NCBI RefSeq assembly: GCF_026113935.1
Contig: NZ_JAPEUL010000004.1
Span: forward strand, 1-64,000
DNA from: Marinomonas rhodophyticola
GTDB lineage: Bacteria; Pseudomonadota; Gammaproteobacteria; Pseudomonadales; Marinomonadaceae
Direction: 5' to 3'
DNA: 64,000 nt
The notes beneath the pieces are model-generated. The model saw only the letters and a program-made list of their open reading frames with translations, searched no databases and had not been told where the DNA came from. Below are positions 22,675-33,149 of this stretch, in pieces; within the stretch, counting starts at the first letter, position 1, and each line of letters begins with the position of its first letter. The translations under genes and the position numbers were made by a program.

Positions 22675-23401
22675 ATGCGGTTGTGTTGGTTGCCACTTTT
22701 TTTGTGTTGTTTATTGAGCGCCTCTTGTGCTTACAAACCTGTTTCCACGCCATCATCCTCAACGTCTGATTCTGAGAGGTTGTTGATGGTTCAAGCGCAT
22801 CTTTTGCTGGGGCAGTGGGTCTTGGCGAAAAAGCAACTTGACCAGGTTCGTATGTCCGAGCGTGGCAATGATTATTGGCGACTATTGAGTTTGTATTGGC
22901 TCAGCGTTGACCCTAATGATAAAGCGCTTTCAATACATCATCAGGCGCTGCAAAAATACCCAGACGATGATTTTATCTGGAATAACTACGGTGTGCTGCT
23001 GGGCTTAAAGAAGCGCTGGGGAGAGGCCTGTAATGCGTTTGAAAAAGCCGATACCAGTCGCTTGTTAAAACGTCAATCTGTGCAAATAAATCTATCTAGA
23101 TGTGCAATACGTCAGAATCAAGTAAACTTGGCAGGAAACTATCTCAAACAGGCAAAAGAAATTGCAGATTTACCTCTGATTGGTTTGATGACCGAGCCTC
23201 AATCTTGTTTTAATACAGGGTAGTAATGACAAAGCTCGCTTAATTTTTAATAATATCCAGGCTGATAAAGAAATTGCCCGAGGATCGGTGCATTTTGATG
23301 AATACAACTGTCTGTCGCGGCATCTAACTGCACGCGAGACTGACCCTACACTGTATTCATCAGCGAGTAATTTTACATGCCTGCATGGCTCAAGGTATTG
23401 A
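22675..23401 (+). CDS. pilF: Type IV pilus lipoprotein PilF/PilW (frameshifted as given)
   Basis: This outer-membrane lipoprotein of about 241 residues has TPR repeats and helps the PilQ secretin assemble. A signal peptide with lipobox LSASC comes first, then TPR-like helices (WNNYGVLLGLKKRWGEACNAFEKA). The frame breaks at 23194-23200, GAGCCTC; removing one C gives TELNLVLIQGSNDKARLIF and continues to TGA 23401, one base before rodZ. ATG 22675 is chosen because it begins the signal peptide. The position between rlmN and rodZ is the usual one. Confidence 0.85.
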
Positions 23402-23402
23402 C

Positions 23403-24429
23403 ATGACAACTGAATCTCAAACGAACGCTTCTGTAAGCAAAACGCACACTATTAACATTGGCAATAGATTAAAGTCAAAAAGACTAGAGCTAGAGTTTGA
23501 TGAAAGATATGTTGCGACCGCGCTAAAAATTCCGATTGATCAAGTGCGAGCACTTGAGGCGAATGATTTTAAATATTTCCGTTCTGTGACCTTTGCTCGA
23601 GGATTTCTAAAGAGCTACTGTCGTTTGTTAGGCATAGAGCATACAGAGATGTTGCATGCATTTGACAGTAGCAGGGACGTTGCTGAGTCAACCATTAAGC
23701 CTGTCGACAAGGTGAATAAGCAAACGCATCTAGGTGACCCTATTGTTGTGTTTATTTCCGTCGTTATTGTTGCTGTTCTCGTATTTTTAGTTTTTTGGTG
23801 GCCGTCTCAATCGGCTACAGTAGCCTTAGAGGAACAGCAAATAGAAGCCAGTGAAAGTGCTTCTATGGTTGAGCCGAATATGGAGGCATTACAAACCCCC
23901 GATGAGCCGACTGTGTCTCCAGAGGCGTCAACAGATTTACCTACTTCGACAAGCGAGAACGAAGCAGAGGCTCGGTGATAGTGATGTGAGCAGTAGTACA
24001 AGTGATCTAGGTGTCAGTGACATTAAGGAGCAAGCTGTTGAATCGCCATCAGTACCTACTAGTTCCGTTGTGACTGGCTTGTCAGCTGAGACTATGGCCA
24101 TTTTAGAAGAGGCGGGCGTACGACCAGAGGATGTTATAAGAGCAACAGCTGAAGTACCTTCAACGCCGGCCCCTACTGTGCCGTCTTATACCGATGAGGT
24201 TGAAGTCGCATTTAGTGCGGATTGTTGGACAGAAGTGCGTGATGCCACAGGTAAAATTCTATTTTCTGGCGTGAAGACAGCGGGCAGTAATTTGTCTTTA
24301 ACAGGCAAAGCGCCTTATCGCATTGTATTTGGTTACGCGAGAGGCGTGTCATCTTTGAAATTTAAAGGCGAAGTGTTCGATTTTTCTTCTTCTATTCGTA
24401 ACGATTTGGCTCGATTTGAGCTCAAGTAG
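23403..24429 (+). CDS. rodZ: Cell-shape protein RodZ (frameshifted as given)
   Basis: RodZ ties MreB to the elongation machinery. About 341 residues: a cytoplasmic HTH_25 domain (about 15-80, with [13 protein letters not shown]), one transmembrane helix at about 115-135, a Ser/Thr/Glu-rich linker, and a periplasmic DUF4115 beta domain ([14 protein letters not shown]). The break is at 23967-23973, GAGGCTC; removing one G gives EAELGDSD. ATG 23403 follows the pilF stop by one base; ATG 23385 inside pilF is an alternative. Confidence 0.88.
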
Positions 24430-24437
24430 AGACTCTT

Positions 24438-25551
24438 ATGCATTTTGAATCCCCTATAAAACGTCGCCATTCACGTCAAATTATGGTTGGGAATGTGCCA
24501 GTTGGTGGTGGCGCACCCATCAGTGTTCAAAGTATGACGAACACTGAAACTTGCGATGTTGATGCAACAGTCGCTCAAATTCGTGCCATCGCTGAGGCGG
24601 GTGCGGATATTGTGCGTGTATCTATTCCATCAATGGATGCGGCTGAAGCGTTTAAAAAAATACGTGAAGCGGTGTCAATTCCATTGGTTGCTGATATCCA
24701 TTTTGACTATAAAATCGCTTTGAAAGTGGCCGAATATGGTGTTGATTGCCTGCGGATCAATCCTGGTAACATTGGCAATAAAGACCGTGTTCGTGCGGTT
24801 GTGGATTGCGCTCGCGATAAAAATATTCCCATTCGTATTGGTGTTAATGCGGGGTCTTTGGAAAAAGACCTGCAAAAAAAATACGGAGAGCCGACACCCG
24901 ATGCCTTGGTTGAGTCTGCGTTCCGTCAGATTCAATATTTTGATGAGTTAGATTTTCATGAATATAAGTTGAGCTTAAAGGCATCTGATATTTTTATGAC
25001 GGTAGAAGCCTACCGGAAAATTGCCAGTCAAATAGATAACCCGTTGCATTTAGGGATAACAGAGGCTGGTGGTTTGCGTTCTGGCACAGTGAAATCCTCT
25101 ATTGGGCTTGGTTTACTTTTGATGGACGGTATTGGTGATACTTTGCGTGTCTCTTTAGCTGCAGATCCCGTTCAAGAAATTAAAGTGGGTTGGGATATGT
25201 TGCGCAGTTTGAAACTGCGAAATCGTGGCATTAATTTCATTGCTTGTCCAAGCTGCTCTCGTCAGAATTTCGATGTCATTAAGACAATGAATGAGACTCG
25301 AAGAGCGACTTGAAGATATTGTTATTCCTATGGATGTGGCTGTTATTGGGTGTGTAGTTAATGGCCCAGGTGAAGCCAAAGAGGCTGATATTGGCCTCGC
25401 TGGTGGGTCGCCAAATAACTTGATTTACCAAGATGGCAAGCCTAATAGCAAAACTAAGAATGAAACGCTTGTTGATGACTTAGAAAAAATGATTCGTAAA
25501 AAGGCGCTTCTCAAAGAACGAGAATTAGCCAATATCATTGTAAAAAATTAA
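24438..25551 (+). CDS. ispG: 4-hydroxy-3-methylbut-2-enyl diphosphate synthase (frameshifted as given)
   Basis: This 4Fe-4S enzyme of the MEP isoprenoid pathway converts MEcPP to HMBPP. About 370 residues. The N-terminal TIM barrel starts at [20 protein letters not shown]. The cluster ligands are in CPSCSR and later [18 protein letters not shown]. The frame breaks at 25293-25299, GAGACTC; removing one base gives [19 protein letters not shown]. As this step is essential where no mevalonate pathway exists, the break is very likely an error. hisS follows after nine bases. Confidence 0.92.
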
Positions 25552-25560
25552 GGATCCATT

Positions 25561-26839
25561 GTGGCTCGTAAAATTCAAGCGATTAGGGGAATGAATGACA
25601 TTTTGCCTGATCAATCCTCTGTTTGGCTATATTTAGAAAAAACAGTGGCCGATGTTGTTAAGTCGTATGGGTACCAGCAAATTCGTTTTCCTATCGTAGA
25701 AAACACGGATTTGTTTAAGCGCGGTGTCGGTGAAACAACTGACATTGTGGAAAAAGAAATGTACACATTCAATGATCGCAATGGCGAGTCATTGACCTTG
25801 CGCCCTGAAGGTACTGCAAGTTGTGTTCGCGCTGCGGATCAGGCTGGATTATTGTTTAATCAAACTCAACGCCTTTGGTATACGGGGCCTATGTTTCGTT
25901 ATGAGCGTCCGCAAAAGGGGCGTTATCGTCAGTTTCACCAGATCGGTGTCGAATCTTTTGGTATGGGGTCGGCTGATATTGACGCTGAGTTGATTATTTT
26001 GTCTGCTCGCTTGTGGAAAAAATTGCGGTTGTTGGAGCATGTTGAGCTGCAATTGAATACCATAGGATTGGCGTCTGAGCGTGAAACGTATAAAGCCGCT
26101 TTGGTTGAATACTTGACGGCCTTTAAAGAGCAATTGGATGAAGACAGCCAGCGCCGCTTAGCGACGAACCCATTACGGATATTAGACTCTAAAGATGAAT
26201 CGACCCAAGCGATACTAAAAGAAGCGCCAAGCTTAGAAGATTTTATTGGTGAAGAATCGCAGGCTCATTTTGATCTTTTACAGGCCATCTTGAAAGCTAA
26301 TGGAATACCGTATGTTATTAACCGCCGCTTAGTGCGCGGTTTAGATTATTACGGTAAAACTGTTTTTGAGTGGGTAACGACGCATCTAGGTTCTCAGGCG
26401 ACCGTTTGTGCAGGTGGTCGTTATGACGGTTTGGTCGAGCAACTAGGAGGTAAGTCGACACCTGCTGTAGGATTTGCAATGGGCATCGAGCGTTTAGTTT
26501 TATTGCTTGAAACGTTAGATTTGATTCCTCAATCAGCTAAATTTTCTGCTGATATTTTTATTGTTAGTATTGGTGACGATGCCGAAGTCGCTTCTTTTAT
26601 TTTGGCTGAGACATTGCGCGAAATGGTCCCCCAATTTGGTTATATTGCGTCATTGTGGTGGTGGTAACTTTAAGAACCAAATGAAAAAGGCAGATAAATC
26701 AGAGGCACGCTTTACAATTATTTTAGGTCAAGACGAAATAGATCAAGGTATTTGCCAAGTAAAAGACATGTCAACGGGAGAGCAACAATCTTACCCACTC
26801 GATGATGTTATTAATTACCTAAATACTAAATTTAATTGA
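25561..26839 (+). CDS. hisS: Histidyl-tRNA synthetase (frameshifted as given)
   Basis: This class II enzyme of about 425 residues charges tRNA-His. Motif 2 reads [17 protein letters not shown], and the histidine-binding motif [13 protein letters not shown] is present. The anticodon-binding domain is C-terminal. The start is GTG 25561. The frame breaks at five C (26628-26632); removing one gives [23 protein letters not shown] and a normal C terminus. The gene is essential, so an error is far more likely than loss. Confidence 0.93.
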
Positions 26840-26905
26840 ATTTTTGGATTTAATGGTGTGCTGCCATTTAAGTAATTTGGCAGTGCCTTATATGAGGAAA
26901 AGAAA

Positions 26906-27547
26906 GTGTCTGAATTAAAGACTGAAGAAGAACAAATCGAAGCGTTTAAATCTTGGTGGAAGAAGAATGGTGTTATTCTGCTTGTCGCAGTAGCGCTTGC
27001 TGTTGGTGGCTATTTCGGCTGGCAAGCTTGGAAAACGAGTCAAGCGAATTACACGAGTGAAGCGTCCGCTCTTTATCAAAATTTGATTCAAGCATCAGCG
27101 GATTTGAGTGACGAAGAGAACCAAAAAACAGTTACCTTTATCGCCAAGCAGTTAGTTGATGATTATGGCGACACAGGTTACGCGATGTTCGGTCAATTGT
27201 TTTTAGCGCGAGTCGATGCTGAGAATGGTCAATACGATGCCGCTATCAATGCATTAGACACGGCTATCGCAAAGACTAAGGATGTGTCTTTTATCGCTAT
27301 TGCGAATTTACGAGTTGCGCGTTTATTGCTTCAAAAAGAAGATTATGCGGGTGCGATGGCTCGTGCTGAGCAAGTAACCGCTGAAGAGTTTGCTGCGCAA
27401 CAGCAAGAATTAATTGGTGATATTTTAATATCGCAAGGCAAGCGTGATGATGCGCGTGTTGCTTACATGAAAGCAAACGAAGCATTAGGCGTGGGTGTGA
27501 ATCATCCTCTGCTTGATATTAAACTAAAAGATTTGGTAAAAGGCTAA
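26906..27547 (+). CDS. yfgM: YfgM-type ancillary periplasmic protein
   Basis: This 213-residue protein is anchored by one N-terminal transmembrane helix (about 24-42, VILLVAVALAVGGYFGWQAW), followed by TPR-like helices in the periplasm. YfgM associates with SecYEG and PpiD and helps pass on newly exported proteins. The start is GTG 26906 behind GAGGAAAAG. It lies in the usual place between hisS and bamB, three bases before the latter. Confidence 0.9.
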   Translation: MSELKTEEEQIEAFKSWWKKNGVILLVAVALAVGGYFGWQAWKTSQANYTSEASALYQNLIQASADLSDEENQKTVTFIAKQLVDDYGDTGYAMFGQLFLARVDAENGQYDAAINALDTAIAKTKDVSFIAIANLRVARLLLQKEDYAGAMARAEQVTAEEFAAQQQELIGDILISQGKRDDARVAYMKANEALGVGVNHPLLDIKLKDLVKG

Positions 27548-27550
27548 ATT

Positions 27551-28684
27551 ATGAACAAGTCTCTTTTTCTTGTTGTATTATTTTCTGCTCTAGTCATCCA
27601 AGGGTGCTCTAACTCTCGTCCTGCTTTACCAGACTTGCCTGCTTTAGATGCGAAAGTGAACTTAAAAACGTCATGGCGAACTGGAGTGGATGGAAACTTT
27701 GGTGAATCGAGCGAGCGTTTTAACCTTGTTGCGGAAGATGATGCTCTGTTTTTTGTGACAGAAAAAGGCACTGTTTACGAGCTAGGGCAAGAAAAAGGTA
27801 AAAAGAGAAACACCGTATCGACAGAGTTTCAACCCAGCTCTGGCGTCACGCGTCATGGTGATACACTGTTTTTTGGTACATATGATGCCAAGCTGATTGC
27901 TGTTTCTTTGACGAATAAATCTGTCTTATGGGAGAAAACGTTAAGTTCAGAAGTGTTGTCAGAAGCGGCTTATGCTGCTGGTAAATTAGCAATACAGACA
28001 GCGGATGGCTGGTTGAATGTGCTGGATGCAGAGTCTGGTGATATTTTATGGCGGGCCAAAGAAGATTTGCCATCGTTAACAGTACGTGGTACAAGCGCAC
28101 CCATTATTGCGGATGGCAAAGTGGTTGCCGGTTTCGCAAGTGGTAAGTTAAAAGCGTTTTCTTTGCAAAGTGGTAATCTACTGTGGTCTTATGAAGTAGG
28201 GAAGCCTGAGGGCCGTTATGAAATAGAAAGGCTGAGTGACATTGATGGTCGTTTGGTGGTAAGCAATGGCGTTGTTTACGCTGTCGCTTATAATGGAACA
28301 CTTGTTGCGCTTTCTCTTGATAGCGGACGACCATTATGGCAACGCAGTATTGCGAGTTCAGTTGGCGTGGCGGTGAGAGGAGAGCTACTTATTGCTGTTG
28401 ATATGACGAGTAAAGTCATTGCTCTGAATGCAAAAAATGGTACAGAAGTATGGGAGAATACAGATCTTGTTGAGCGAGATTTGATTTCACCTGAGTTCTT
28501 CCGAGATTATGTTGCTGTTATGGACCGAGCTGGTTATGTTCATTTACTTGACTTAAACACAGGTGAAATAGCAGTGCACAAGGTTGCTGACAACAAGGTG
28601 CCACCAGGCAGTCGTATGGTCGCAAATGATAAGCAGCTGTTTATTCTTACGCCGAACTCTAATGTGACGGCATTGAGCTACTGA
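27551..28684 (+). CDS. bamB: Outer-membrane assembly lipoprotein BamB
   Basis: This 377-residue lipoprotein of the BAM complex helps insert beta-barrel proteins. The signal peptide ends at lipobox IQGC (Cys19). The rest is an eight-bladed PQQ-type beta propeller with repeated Trp-containing blades (VLWEKTLSS, ILWRAKEDL, LLWSYEVGK, PLWQRSIAS, EVWENTDL). It follows yfgM by three bases, so translation is probably coupled. Confidence 0.94.
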   Translation: MNKSLFLVVLFSALVIQGCSNSRPALPDLPALDAKVNLKTSWRTGVDGNFGESSERFNLVAEDDALFFVTEKGTVYELGQEKGKKRNTVSTEFQPSSGVTRHGDTLFFGTYDAKLIAVSLTNKSVLWEKTLSSEVLSEAAYAAGKLAIQTADGWLNVLDAESGDILWRAKEDLPSLTVRGTSAPIIADGKVVAGFASGKLKAFSLQSGNLLWSYEVGKPEGRYEIERLSDIDGRLVVSNGVVYAVAYNGTLVALSLDSGRPLWQRSIASSVGVAVRGELLIAVDMTSKVIALNAKNGTEVWENTDLVERDLISPEFFRDYVAVMDRAGYVHLLDLNTGEIAVHKVADNKVPPGSRMVANDKQLFILTPNSNVTALSY

Positions 28685-28714
28685 AATTAATTTTGATTTT
28701 GTTAGCGATTTTTT

Positions 28715-28755
28715 AAAGAGGCTGCCATCCTTTTTTAGGGTGGTGGCCGCTTTGT
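28715..28755 (+). terminator. Possible terminator or attenuator between bamB and der
   Basis: An imperfect stem AAAG-GGC-CCA-CC pairs with GG-TGG-GCC-CTTT around a T-rich loop, followed by GTATTTTT. Readthrough into der is possible. Confidence 0.45.
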
Positions 28756-28773
28756 ATTTTTATAGGTAAAAAA

Positions 28774-30111
28774 ATGATTCCAGTTATTGCATTGGTAGGT
28801 AGACCCAATGTTGGCAAGTCAACGCTCTTCAATCAATTGACGAGATCCCGTGATGCTTTAGTTGCCGATTACCCTGGCCTGACCCGTGATCGTAAATACG
28901 GTGATGGTAAGCTTGGCGAACATGAGTTTATCGTTATTGATACTGGTGGTATCAGTGGTGATGAGCAAGGTATTGATGAAAGAATGGCACGACAGTCTTT
29001 GTTGGCAATCGAAGAGGCCGACACTGTTTTGTTTATTGTGGATGGCCGCCATGGTTTAAACCCTGCTGACGAGATGATCGCTAATCATTTGCGTCGCTCG
29101 AATAAGCCTGTTTCTCTTGTGGTTAATAAGACAGATGGCATTAACGAAGATATCGCATTAGCGGACTTCTATTCATTGGGGTTTGGTGAGTTGCACCCGA
29201 TTGCGGCTTCCCATGGTAAAGGTGTTCATGTCTTAATTGATAAAGTCATGTTGCCTTATGCTGAGCGTGTTGAAGAAGCGAAAAACCAGATTAGTTTAGA
29301 GTCTCGTGGTATTCGTATTGGCGTAGTGGGGCGTCCAAATGTGGGCAAGTCTACGTTGGTTAACCGCATGTTAGGTGAAGACCGTGTGGTCGTCTATGAT
29401 ATGCCTGGTACGACTCGCGATAGTGTGTATATACCTTATGTTCGTCATGATAAAGAATACACTCTTATTGATACAGCAGGTATTCGTCGTCGTAAACACG
29501 TGAAAGAAGCGGTTGAAAAGTTCTCTATTGTGAAGACGTTGCAAGCCATTCAAGACGCTAACGTGGTTATTGTTGTGATCGACTCTCACGAAGACTTGGT
29601 TGAGCAAGATCTTCATATGATCGGTTATGTGTTGGATGCTGGTCGCGGTGTGATTATTGCTATTAATAAGTGGGATGGTCTTAAAAAAGAGGATCGCGAA
29701 CACATTAAGAGTGAAGTAGAGCGTCGTTTAGGTTTTGTTCCTTATGCGAAGGTTCATTATATTTCAGCCTTGCATGGTACGGGCGTTGGTGATTTATACG
29801 ATACCATCGAGAGTACGTATGAATCTTGCTATGCCAAATGGACAACCAACCGTTTGACACGGATTTTGGAAGATTCTGTTGCAGAGCATCAGCCTCCAAT
29901 GGTGAACAGTCGTCGTATTAAGTTACGCTATGCCCACCAAGGCGGCTCTAATCCGCCACGCATTGTGGTGCACGGAAATCAGACAGACTCTTTACCTGGT
30001 AGTTATAAGCGCTACTTGGAAAATAAGTTTAGAACGGTGCTCAATATCACCGGTACACCGATTATTTTTGAGTTCAAGTCATCTGAAAACCCGTTTTCAC
30101 CGAAAAAATAA
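28774..30111 (+). CDS. der: Ribosome-assembly GTPase Der (EngA)
   Basis: This 445-residue GTPase acts in 50S subunit maturation. Two GTPase domains are visible, each starting with [10 protein letters not shown] (about residues 8 and 183) and containing DTGG or DTAG and NKTD or NKWD. A KH-like C-terminal domain with [19 protein letters not shown] follows. It is complete, has typical length, and ends the conserved block. Confidence 0.96.
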   Translation: MIPVIALVGRPNVGKSTLFNQLTRSRDALVADYPGLTRDRKYGDGKLGEHEFIVIDTGGISGDEQGIDERMARQSLLAIEEADTVLFIVDGRHGLNPADEMIANHLRRSNKPVSLVVNKTDGINEDIALADFYSLGFGELHPIAASHGKGVHVLIDKVMLPYAERVEEAKNQISLESRGIRIGVVGRPNVGKSTLVNRMLGEDRVVVYDMPGTTRDSVYIPYVRHDKEYTLIDTAGIRRRKHVKEAVEKFSIVKTLQAIQDANVVIVVIDSHEDLVEQDLHMIGYVLDAGRGVIIAINKWDGLKKEDREHIKSEVERRLGFVPYAKVHYISALHGTGVGDLYDTIESTYESCYAKWTTNRLTRILEDSVAEHQPPMVNSRRIKLRYAHQGGSNPPRIVVHGNQTDSLPGSYKRYLENKFRTVLNITGTPIIFEFKSSENPFSPKK

Positions 30112-30138
30112 TCGCTATTTTCTGTTGAATGCTCAATG

Positions 30139-30183
30139 AATCTCTAAGTGTTTTTGTGATGCAAAGATGCTTGGAGATTTTTT
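30139..30183 (+). terminator. Terminator after der
   Basis: A ten-pair stem AATCTCTAAG/CTTGGAGATT (one G-U pair) is followed by T6. Confidence 0.7.
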
Positions 30184-30319
30184 GATGGAAAAAGCAGAAA
30201 TCTCTTTCTAAATTTATTCTGATTCACTATTCTCGCGCCAATGGTCTTTCTCTATTTATAGACACTTTTTATAAGCATAGTTTGCTTGTGTGCTTTATTT
30301 TTCTGTTCAAAGGACATCT

Positions 30320-31225
30320 ATGAAAATCGCAATACTTTCTCGTAATCCTCGGCTTTATTCTACTCGTCGATTGGTTGAAGCCGGTGAGCAGCTCGGTCAT
30401 GAGGTAGATGTTATTGATACCATGCATTGCTATATGGACATCACCAGTAGCAATCCGTCTGTGCGTTACAATGGTCAACCTTTACCAAAATACGATGCCG
30501 TTATTCCAAGAATTGGCGCGTCAGTAACTTTTTATGGTACAGCAGTGGTTAGACAGTTTGAGATGATGGGGACTTACAGTATTAATGAGTCCGTGGCGAT
30601 CAGTCGTTCACGTGATAAGTTAAGATCTTTGCAGCTTATGTCTCGTAAGGGCTTGGGCTTGCCTAAAACAGGTTTTGCTCACCATCCTGATAAAATAGGC
30701 GACTTGTTGAAAAACGTCGGTGGTGCGCCTGTTGTCATTAAGTTATTAGAAGGTACACAGGGGATCGGCGTGGTGTTGGCGGAATCTAATAAAACCGCAG
30801 AATCGATCATTGAGGCTTTTATGGGACTAAAAGCCAATATTTTGGTGCAAGAGTACATCAAAGAAGCGGGTGGTGCTGACATTCGCTGTCTAGTTGTTGG
30901 TGGTAAAGTTATTGCTGCTATGAAACGACAAGGCGCTGAAGGTGAATTTCGCTCTAACCTTCATCGTGGTGGAACGGCATCGTTAATTAGATTGTCTCCA
31001 GAAGAGAGGCGAACGGCAGTAGAAGCCGCAAAGGTGATGGGTTTGAATATGTGTGGTGTTGACATTTTACGCTCTAATCATGGTCCTTTGATTATGGAAG
31101 TTAATTCGTCGCCAGGTTTAGAAGGTATTGAGGCAGCAACAGGAAAAGACGTTGCTTCGATGATTATTCAGCACATTGAAAAGACAGCTTTTTTGAGTAA
31201 TACCAAAACAAAAGGGAAGGGCTAA
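30320..31225 (+). CDS. rimK: RimK-type ATP-grasp ligase
   Basis: This 301-residue ATP-grasp enzyme adds glutamate residues to the C terminus of ribosomal protein S6 in E. coli and can make poly-glutamate. The motifs [14 protein letters not shown] (ATP loop), [10 protein letters not shown] and [14 protein letters not shown] (metal site) are clear. ATG 30320 has AAGGAC upstream. Its stop overlaps the next start (TAATG), so it is coupled to an AstE/ASPA-like hydrolase. That pairing suggests the two act on the same glutamyl or acylated substrate. Confidence 0.92.
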   Translation: MKIAILSRNPRLYSTRRLVEAGEQLGHEVDVIDTMHCYMDITSSNPSVRYNGQPLPKYDAVIPRIGASVTFYGTAVVRQFEMMGTYSINESVAISRSRDKLRSLQLMSRKGLGLPKTGFAHHPDKIGDLLKNVGGAPVVIKLLEGTQGIGVVLAESNKTAESIIEAFMGLKANILVQEYIKEAGGADIRCLVVGGKVIAAMKRQGAEGEFRSNLHRGGTASLIRLSPEERRTAVEAAKVMGLNMCGVDILRSNHGPLIMEVNSSPGLEGIEAATGKDVASMIIQHIEKTAFLSNTKTKGKG

Positions 31226-32274
31226 TGGCGAAAACAGTTTTAACAATTGGTGGTGTGGATATTCCATTAGGCGGCACTGCAAGAATAAAGCTGCCAATGG
31301 TGAAATTGTATACAGATACAAATATGTCGATGCCCGTTTTTGTTAAACGTGGAAAGAGATCTGGTCCAACATTATTTATTAGTGCGGCCATTCACGGCGA
31401 CGAACTTAATGGCATTGAGATTATTAGCCGTATTATTCAAAGTAAGTATTTAGAAAATTTGAAAGGGACTCTGATAGCTGTGCCCATTGTGAATGGGTAT
31501 GGTGTTCTAAGTCAGAGTCGCTATTTACCCGACCGTCGTGATTTGAATCGTTCTTTTCCTGGCTCTCAGCGTGGCTCTTTGGCCGGTCGTGTCGCTGATC
31601 GCTTTTTAAATGAAATTGTTTCCAAAGCAGATTACGGTATTGATCTTCATACTGGGAGTTTACACCGTACGAATTTGCCGCAAATTCGAGCCAACCTTGA
31701 TGACCCCGAAACACTAGAAATTGCGAAAGCATTTGGTGTGCCTGTGCTGATGAATTCCAACCTTCGTGATGGTTCATTAAGAGAATGCGCAAATGATGTG
31801 GGCGCGAAAGTCATTCTTTATGAAGCAGGAGAGGCTTTACGTTTTGATGAACTGTCTATAAGAGCCGGTGTGAAAGGCATTGTGGGTGTGATGAGGCATT
31901 TAGGTATGCTGCCTAAGTCGCGTAGTAAAAAATCGCTATCAGAACCTAGAATTGCTCGAAGCAGCAGCTGGATTCGCGCCACGGACAGCGGTTTTACCAC
32001 GCACATCAAAGAATTGGGTGACCTTGTTGAAGAGGGGGATGTGCTGGCTGAAATTAAAGACCCCTATGGTGATATTCTGGACAAGGTGTTGTGCAAAAAT
32101 GGCGGGATCATTATTGGTAAGCAGAATATTCCATTAGTTCAAGAAGGGGATGCCATGTATCACATAGCACACTTTTTGGCGCCTGATGAAGTGGCAGGTT
32201 ATGTAGAAAGTATGCAAGATGAGTTAATGGATAGTGAGGCGTCATTAAGTCTTATTGATTATAAATCTTCTTAA
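31225..32274 (+). CDS. Succinylglutamate desuccinylase/aspartoacylase-family protein
   Basis: This 349-residue zinc hydrolase is of the M14-like AstE/ASPA family. The zinc ligands are seen in HGDELNG and in DLHTGS; RDLNRSFPG and a late catalytic Glu in YEAGEA also fit. A C-terminal biotinyl-like beta domain (SSSWIRATDSGFTTHIKELGD to the end) is typical of this subgroup. It is translationally coupled to rimK. In pseudomonads a similar neighbour (RimB) works as a peptidase against RimK products; a like role here is inference. Confidence 0.85.
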   Translation: MAKTVLTIGGVDIPLGGTARIKLPMVKLYTDTNMSMPVFVKRGKRSGPTLFISAAIHGDELNGIEIISRIIQSKYLENLKGTLIAVPIVNGYGVLSQSRYLPDRRDLNRSFPGSQRGSLAGRVADRFLNEIVSKADYGIDLHTGSLHRTNLPQIRANLDDPETLEIAKAFGVPVLMNSNLRDGSLRECANDVGAKVILYEAGEALRFDELSIRAGVKGIVGVMRHLGMLPKSRSKKSLSEPRIARSSSWIRATDSGFTTHIKELGDLVEEGDVLAEIKDPYGDILDKVLCKNGGIIIGKQNIPLVQEGDAMYHIAHFLAPDEVAGYVESMQDELMDSEASLSLIDYKSS

Positions 32275-32305
32275 TTATCTCTTGCGATATTATTCATCAT
32301 ATTAG

Positions 32306-32351
32306 TGCGCATGTTATGACATATTAATTATAAAATGTCATAACATGCGCA
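32306..32351. repeat. Perfect 17-base inverted repeat
   Basis: TGCGCATGTTATGACAT (32306-32322) and its exact complement (32335-32351) enclose a 12-base A/T loop. There is no T run after it, so it is a weak intrinsic terminator at best. It lies between the rimK pair and the next gene. Confidence 0.75.
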
Positions 32352-32442
32352 TGAAATAAGAAATGATAGTGTCATCTTCTTGTAATGCATCGTTTTTCAC
32401 TTTTTTTCATTAAAATCTCGCTATTACAAGTCGAGGTTTTAT

Positions 32443-33045
32443 ATGTTTATCTTTCGTAGTCTTGCGTATCTTTTTGCCGTGGCTGGAGTGGCTCAATTAA
32501 TCTCTTTAGAGGGTTATGAATTTCAAACAGCCGCTCAGTACAGTGAGAGTTCGTTGACTGAGCATATGCAAGACTTTATGTCATTTTTCAGCTGTATGTT
32601 GTTTTTGTATGCAGCACGTTTAGACGCGAAATTAAACATAGCAGCAACCTTACTTGGTGCTTTGCTGGCCATGATGTTTGTGCGTGAATCTGATTCTTTA
32701 TTGGACATGTATGTGTTTGATGGCGCTTGGCAAAGTATTGTTGGTTTGATTTTTGTTTGCGTGCTTGTTTTTCTATGGGGACGCTTTTCTTCCATATATG
32801 CTTCATTAAAAGAATATTCTCAGCAACCCAGCTTTGGCACTTTTTTGGCGGGTTTTGTCACCATCGTAGTCTTTTCTCGTTTACTTGGGCGAGGGTCATA
32901 TTGGCAAGCTATTATGGGAGATTCCTATATGCGCCTTGTGAAGAATATTGTTGAAGAGGGCGTTGAAACCTTGGGTTATACCTTAATTTTTATCGCTGCG
33001 ATTGAGTTAGTCATTACTTGCCGTCGCAGAGCGTTGATTAAATAG
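32443..33045 (+). CDS. Membrane protein of unknown function
   Basis: This 200-residue protein has about five hydrophobic segments: an N-terminal one, a pair at about 45-90 around short charged loops, one at about 125-145, and a last one near 175-193 ending in a basic tail. I recognise no family. It stands alone between an inverted repeat and a bidirectional terminator. No ligand or catalytic motif is visible. Confidence 0.65.
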   Translation: MFIFRSLAYLFAVAGVAQLISLEGYEFQTAAQYSESSLTEHMQDFMSFFSCMLFLYAARLDAKLNIAATLLGALLAMMFVRESDSLLDMYVFDGAWQSIVGLIFVCVLVFLWGRFSSIYASLKEYSQQPSFGTFLAGFVTIVVFSRLLGRGSYWQAIMGDSYMRLVKNIVEEGVETLGYTLIFIAAIELVITCRRRALIK

Positions 33046-33069
33046 AACATAGCCAATATGTCATTCAAT

Positions 33070-33108
33070 AAAAAATGCGTCATGTTGAAGAAACATGACG
33101 CATTTTTT
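33070..33108. terminator. Bidirectional terminator
   Basis: The stem AAAAATGCGTCATGTT/AACATGACGCATTTTT serves the membrane-protein gene on the plus strand and the YgiQ gene on the minus strand. Confidence 0.9.
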
Positions 33109-33149
33109 GTGTTTGACGTTTTATATTGAAAATGACGTCTGGTACAGGC

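Noticed and set aside
24429-24435. GAGACTC between rodZ and ispG as another broken GAGCTC
   Set aside because: It is not in a coding frame, so there is nothing to show that a base was added.
29300-29306. GAGTCTC in der as a broken GAGCTC
   Set aside because: It reads in frame as Glu-Ser-Arg in an intact gene, so GAGNCTC can also be genuine.
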